From Oehlia diaphana (Eukaryota; Glomeromycota; Glomeromycetes; Glomerales; Glomeraceae): DNA of 64,000 bases. Made by a program: the position numbers and the translations under genes. Shown here piece by piece: positions 60,037 through 64,000 of this stretch (within the stretch, counting starts at the first letter, position 1; the number at the start of each line of letters is the position of its first letter). Location of the stretch: positions 27,982 through 91,981 of the forward strand of contig QZLH01000191.1 in the NCBI GenBank assembly GCA_003833135.1. Direction: 5' to 3'. The notes under the pieces were generated by a model. The model was given only the letters and a program-made list of their open reading frames with translations. It did no database searches and was not told the origin of the DNA.

Positions 60037-60600
60037 TTATTTTTTCTTGATTATTTTTTTTACATGACGCTTCTTGATTGTGAGTTTCTTACTACTTACT
60101 GCTCTATCCTTTAATAATTCTATGATCACTTCTAAAACCCTCTTCACATTTTTACGCAATTCTGCATCATCTTTGAGAGCGTTTTCTGTAAGTGAAATTT
60201 GATACTCGATCCTGCTCATGCTATAGATGCCCTTAGTATTATGCAGGATGAAGTACCAGTCTGTCCCAGTACTGACTATACCATAGACGTAGTCATAGTC
60301 AACATCGAACGCCTTATCAACCTTCCATTTTTCTTGTTTATATTTATATTCATCTAAAGGGAAATAGAGAAGTAAATTAGCAATAGTCCATGATCATCCT
60401 ATAGCGAGCGAGCTAGTAGAATTTGTTATACTTACATCATAAGCACTTCAATATTGTAGTAAGTTTTGGCAGATATCTATAGTTGCTTGATTCTGCTTGC
60501 CTTCGGTTATGCAAATTATTTCTTCAATAACTTGCTGATAATTTTTTTGATGGTATAGTTGACACAGCCTGTATTTTCTTCACCAATTATATTTACCTAA
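60037..60600 (-). pseudogene. Fragment of an expanded fungal family, C-terminal part, with a broken upstream exon
   Basis: The last exon starts after a good acceptor (CTATTTCCCTTTTAG, ending 60354) and is open from 60353 to the stop at 60037. It contains DYDYVYGIVSTGTDWYFILH, ELRKNVKRVLEVIIELLKDR and a very basic end (KKRHVKKIIKKK). Upstream, before a GTAAGT donor at 60435, another block (YQQVIEEIICITEGKQNQAT) reads into TGA at 60448-60450, and its phase does not fit the downstream frame. The TDW-F-L and LLKDR phrases remind me of Rhizophagus proteins labelled Crinkler-like, but I cannot show an effector domain here. Treat as a family fragment of unknown role. Confidence 0.5.
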
Positions 60601-61139
60601 GATATGATTACAAGAATACTTACAAGTTACAGCCGTATATAAGATCATTAAAATATATTCGCATCACATAGCTTCATTACTATCTACAACTGGACTCATA
60701 TTTTTTATTCTACGAAAGACGTCGTCAATATATAGCTTAAATTTAAGGGCACTTTTGTTAATAGTGTGTAGGGATGGAAAATTAATGGTTAATTATAATT
60801 TGGTTATTTAACCAGTTAAATAGCCGTTAATTAATAGTTAATTAAAATTTTATAATTTTGGCCAAAATTACTGAATTATTGTTAATTCGAACCAAACTTA
60901 ATATTAATGGCCTAAACTATTTATTTTATTGTATAAGATTTTCATTTATAAATTATATTGTAATGTTTAAATTTTATTTTATTATCAAAAACTAAATATT
61001 TCACTCATCAGCTATTAAATCTGTAATATTTAATTTCAATCCAATTAATCTATCATCATCTTGAATTATTGTCATTATTATTACCACTATCGCTATCATT
61101 ATCATTACCATTATCGTTATCATCAAGTGTTTAATGATC
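60601..61139. other. No gene seen
   Basis: Contains imperfect TTAATTAT/GGTTAATT words (60780-60850) and a TATCATTATCATTACC microsatellite (about 61065-61125) at the end of the hAT relic. Confidence 0.5.
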
Positions 61140-61470
61140 ATGTATAAATTTATTTTTTTACGTTTTAAACTCCCTTTGTGTATCCAAAGATTCCCATAAA
61201 TAAAAACTAATTTTTTTACATGATCATTTTGTAAATGATTACGAATTTTATTATAAATAAATCCAAAAGTTGAAAAATTTCTTTCTGCAGCTGCAGATGA
61301 TGTCGGAATTAAAAGAATTTTAATAGCTAACTGTTGAAGCTCACTTTTTGGCCAAGTTTGCTACCATATGGATGAAATAAGAACGAATGATAATAATCAA
61401 ATTGTTTCATTATCATAAGATGAATTTTTTTGATGAAATGTTACTAATTCTGCAAATAATTTTATGGATT
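61140..61470 (-). mobile_element. hAT transposase C-terminal (dimerisation) domain relic
   Basis: Reading leftwards from about 61465: AELVTFHQKNSSYDNETI, stop, LLSFVLISSIW, stop, QTWPKSELQQLAIKILLIP, TSSAAAERNFSTFGFIYNKI, RNHLQNDHVKKLVFIYGNL. The block P-(T/A)-S-S-A-x-x-E-R-x-F-S-x-x-G, then R-N-x-L, then L-V-F-I-Y is the hallmark of the hAT family C-terminus, where Ser-Ala-x-x-E-R-x-F-S mediates dimerisation. Both stops stand where Trp codons would fit. The catalytic core is not seen in this window. It is a dead copy. Confidence 0.8.
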
Positions 61471-61603
61471 AGACTGTTCATTCATAATTTTTAATATTAC
61501 ACAGAATTTTAATTAGTAATCGGCAAGTGATCTAAAATGACCACTGACTGCTATAAACTGATTTTCTTTCTTCTCTAGGTGCTATTTTTAAAAATCTTTC
61601 TAA

Positions 61604-61800
61604 TCAAATTCGATTTTCTGCTTCCCTTCCCTTTAGCTTAATGCGTCTCCATAAAATAGAAGCACCACATCTGTACCACAATCGGGAAACATATAGAGCA
61701 GGATAGAGAGATTTATCTATTACTAAGAAATGTAAAATCTGTTCTAATAGTTCTGGTAAATAAAAGATGCTTGATTGTATCATACATAGTACATATCTTT
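61604..61800 (-). pseudogene. F-box domain fragment
   Basis: Leftwards from about 61780 the frame reads IFYLPELLEQILHFLVIDKS, LYPALYVSRLWYRCGASILW, then RRIKLKGREAENRI and TGA at 61604-61606. This is a well-formed F-box: L-P-E-x-L-x-x-I-L at the start, V-S-R-x-W in the middle and L-W at the end. The frame continues past the stop (LERFLKIAPR). No LRR region follows because the hAT relic lies next downstream. A further decayed coding-like stretch (SSFKSDHKSVSKASNSPKLQ) lies at about 61880-62095 on the same strand. Confidence 0.65.
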
Positions 61801-62100
61801 AATCAAAAAAATAGCAAAGCACCTTCAGAGAAATTATATGATCACTACTCCAAATTGGCATTTATTTCTGAATTTCAGCTAGCATTACATTAATTTCAGC
61901 TAACGTTGAATCCATATCCATAGTCTGCTAAGACTTTCTTTTAGCTTAGCATTGAGGATTGGATTGGAATGCAGGTAAAGAAACCTGTGTTTGGAGTTTT
62001 GGACTATTACTTGCCTTAGATACAGATTTATGGTCAGATTTGAAACTGGAATCTTCTGATTCTATATCACCTAAGGTTGCTGGCTGAAATTTATTTGACC

Positions 62101-63477
62101 TAACAGATAAGAAAAAGAAGTATTTTTATAACTTATTTTCTAAAGTTTTCATCATTTAAATTACTAACTAACTATTAAGAATGATATTTGAGTTAAAAAA
62201 TATTTAAAAAGAACTAAATTGCTAATTAAAGCAGTTAACAACTTTAAACAATCCAAGAATTTTGAATAAATAATCTTATATACCATTGAAGACCCATGAT
62301 TCCCTCTTTCATCAATATAAAGAGTTACCACACCGAATCAGTTCTCATGAACAAATGAATAACAAAACGAACAAACAAGAATACGGTAACAAAATTATGA
62401 TGATGACAAAATATAATAATGACAATAATAAAATTACAACAACAACAATAACAACATTTTGATAATGACAAAATTCATAACAACATTCTTGGTTCACATA
62501 AAATAAAAGCGTTAGTAATACAAAATATTGAACAATATAAAATTTAACTTCTTTGAATTTTCCAAAATTTTGTCCTTTACTAATATTTTCCAAACTTCAA
62601 TATCTTTCGCTATGAAGTATTTTATATTTATTTTAACTTTTAAATTTAATTGTTCTCATCATAAATGTTTATATTTTATTTTCCTTATAGTTCAGAATTT
62701 AATGAAATAATAAAATAAAATATTTCACAAAAATTTAGGGTGAACCATATTACTTTTTATTAATATAATATTTTATTAAAATCATTAAATTCTAAAATTT
62801 TCAATTGTGGAATTCACTTTGAATTCCGTTCCTATTTAAATGATTTTTACAAATCCTTTCTTTTCTTCTATATATTATTTTATATATTATCTTTCTATTT
62901 TATATGTTATTCTATCATCTATTTTATATTTTTATATCATATTTATATTCTTTTAATCTACTATCTTTTATATTCTTTTCTAATATTATGTTCTTTCTTT
63001 TATATTAATTTTATTTTTTCTTTTTTTTTCTTATCATTTTAAATATTTTGTTGTAAAAAAAATATCGACAAGAAAATAATCTTTTAAAAATATTTATATG
63101 AAAAATAAATCCATTTTTATGACTCATAATTATTCCTATTGTTGAACTTGGTAAACCAGTTATTATATTAGAATTTATCCCTATTGTTAAATATAATAAG
63201 CCAATTTTTAACTTGAAAATGATCAACTTCTTAATTAATCCATCTGATCTTCATTAATCATTCAGTAAATATTATATCATGCAGATCATTTCATTTTCCA
63301 TATATATGTTTCATTTTTCTGGCTAATCATTTATCTATGTCACGTGATTTTTTTAATTAATCATTTATTCTTGCTTAATATTCGGTCACTCATACCATGT
63401 ATAATAATCATAAATTTTGAGATAGATAACAAAAAGTATAAAAATTTTATGAAGGAAAAATATGTAAAATTATAGAT
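62101..63477. other. AT-rich, no gene
   Basis: Contains ACAACAACAATAACAACA microsatellite (about 62430-62460) and TTTTATATTATTTTATATA runs (about 62865-63010). Frames here are low-complexity. Confidence 0.5.
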
Positions 63478-63750
63478 ACTGGTAAAAAAATGATTTATCC
63501 TATATATATCTTACACACATCAGGTACTCAAAATGTAGAAAATCATACACAAATAATTCATATATTACACATATTGGGTACTAATATATATATCATATAT
63601 ATATCAGGTATTTGATGTATACAATATATATAAGTACCTGATATGTATATAATATGTGTATTATTTGTATATGATTTTCTACATTTTGAGTACCCGATAT
63701 GTGTAAGATATGTTTAGAATATGTATAGGATAGACCTTTTTTTTACCAGT
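63478..63750. mobile_element. 273-bp foldback/MITE-like element
   Basis: The left terminus ACTGGTAAAAAAATG is inverted at the right end (TTTTTTTTACCAGT). Inside, TACTCAAAATGTAGAAAATC (left, about 63523) is mirrored by GATTTTCTACATTTTGAGTA (right, about 63673-63692). TATCCTATA, TCTTACACA and CAGGTACT are mirrored in the same order, so the arms span almost the whole element. It encodes nothing. No clear target-site duplication is visible. Confidence 0.8.
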
Positions 63751-64000
63751 GAGAATAAAAGGCTAACAATTTTTGCTATATAGTCTACTAGGTTAGTATT
63801 CCACATGAATCAAATTTTTTCTCAAAAATTTAATTTGATTCAGATTCAATTTAGATTTAATTTAATTTCCAAAAATAATTATCTTAGGATTCAGTAATCT
63901 AATTTTGATGATCTTTTTATATATAATTGATAGCTTTTATTGTTTTGATTAAAATAAAAAAAGATTGTTAAAATCAGTCTGCTAGACCAAAAGATATATG

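Overview
The window looks like a nuclear contig from a Glomeromycotina (arbuscular mycorrhizal) fungus of the Rhizophagus type. It is very AT-rich, with endless A/T homopolymers and microsatellites. Genes carry short GT-AG introns. The gene content fits that group: an F-box/leucine-rich-repeat protein, a very-large-GTPase (VLIG-type) gene, and remains of families I associate with these fungi (zinc-ribbon plus nuclease-like proteins, coiled-coil/zinc-motif proteins, hAT transposases). The assignment rests on recognition, not on a search. Two assembly gaps are present (18882-19228 and 53918-54437).

Layout. (1) 1-15.2 kb is accessory DNA: a partial OTU-like gene leaving the left edge, a VLIG-type large GTPase gene with one nonsense codon and one frameshift, a roughly six-unit decayed repeat array (11.3-13.5 kb) and several hairpins. 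(2) 15.2-41.9 kb holds six intact-looking spliced genes that I could model by splice phase: a Myb/SANT-like protein, a SAP-domain poly-Q protein, a three-intron protein of unknown function with a possible recombinase-type helical domain, a two-pass membrane protein, an F-box/LRR protein and a six-exon arginase. Between them lie long A/T homopolymers and minisatellites and no other gene I can support. (3) 42-64 kb is again accessory: mostly gene-free to 49.4 kb, then a chain of decayed genes (zinc-ribbon/nuclease-like, a multi-exon family of unknown function with a frameshift, coiled-coil/zinc proteins with many in-frame stops, a hAT transposase C-terminus, an F-box fragment), terminal-inverted-repeat elements, foldback elements and a CRISPR-looking minisatellite.

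Functionally, the clearest gene is arginase (arginine to ornithine plus urea), relevant to nitrogen handling. The F-box/LRR protein is a likely substrate receptor for ubiquitin ligation, and the Myb-like and SAP proteins are likely nuclear. The broken genes on the flanks share a pattern of stop codons explainable by G:C to A:T transitions at Gln/Trp codons. I found no operon-like or clearly new multi-gene system; the most unusual items are the decayed large GTPase, the zinc-ribbon/nuclease relic and the higher-order 23-bp repeat.
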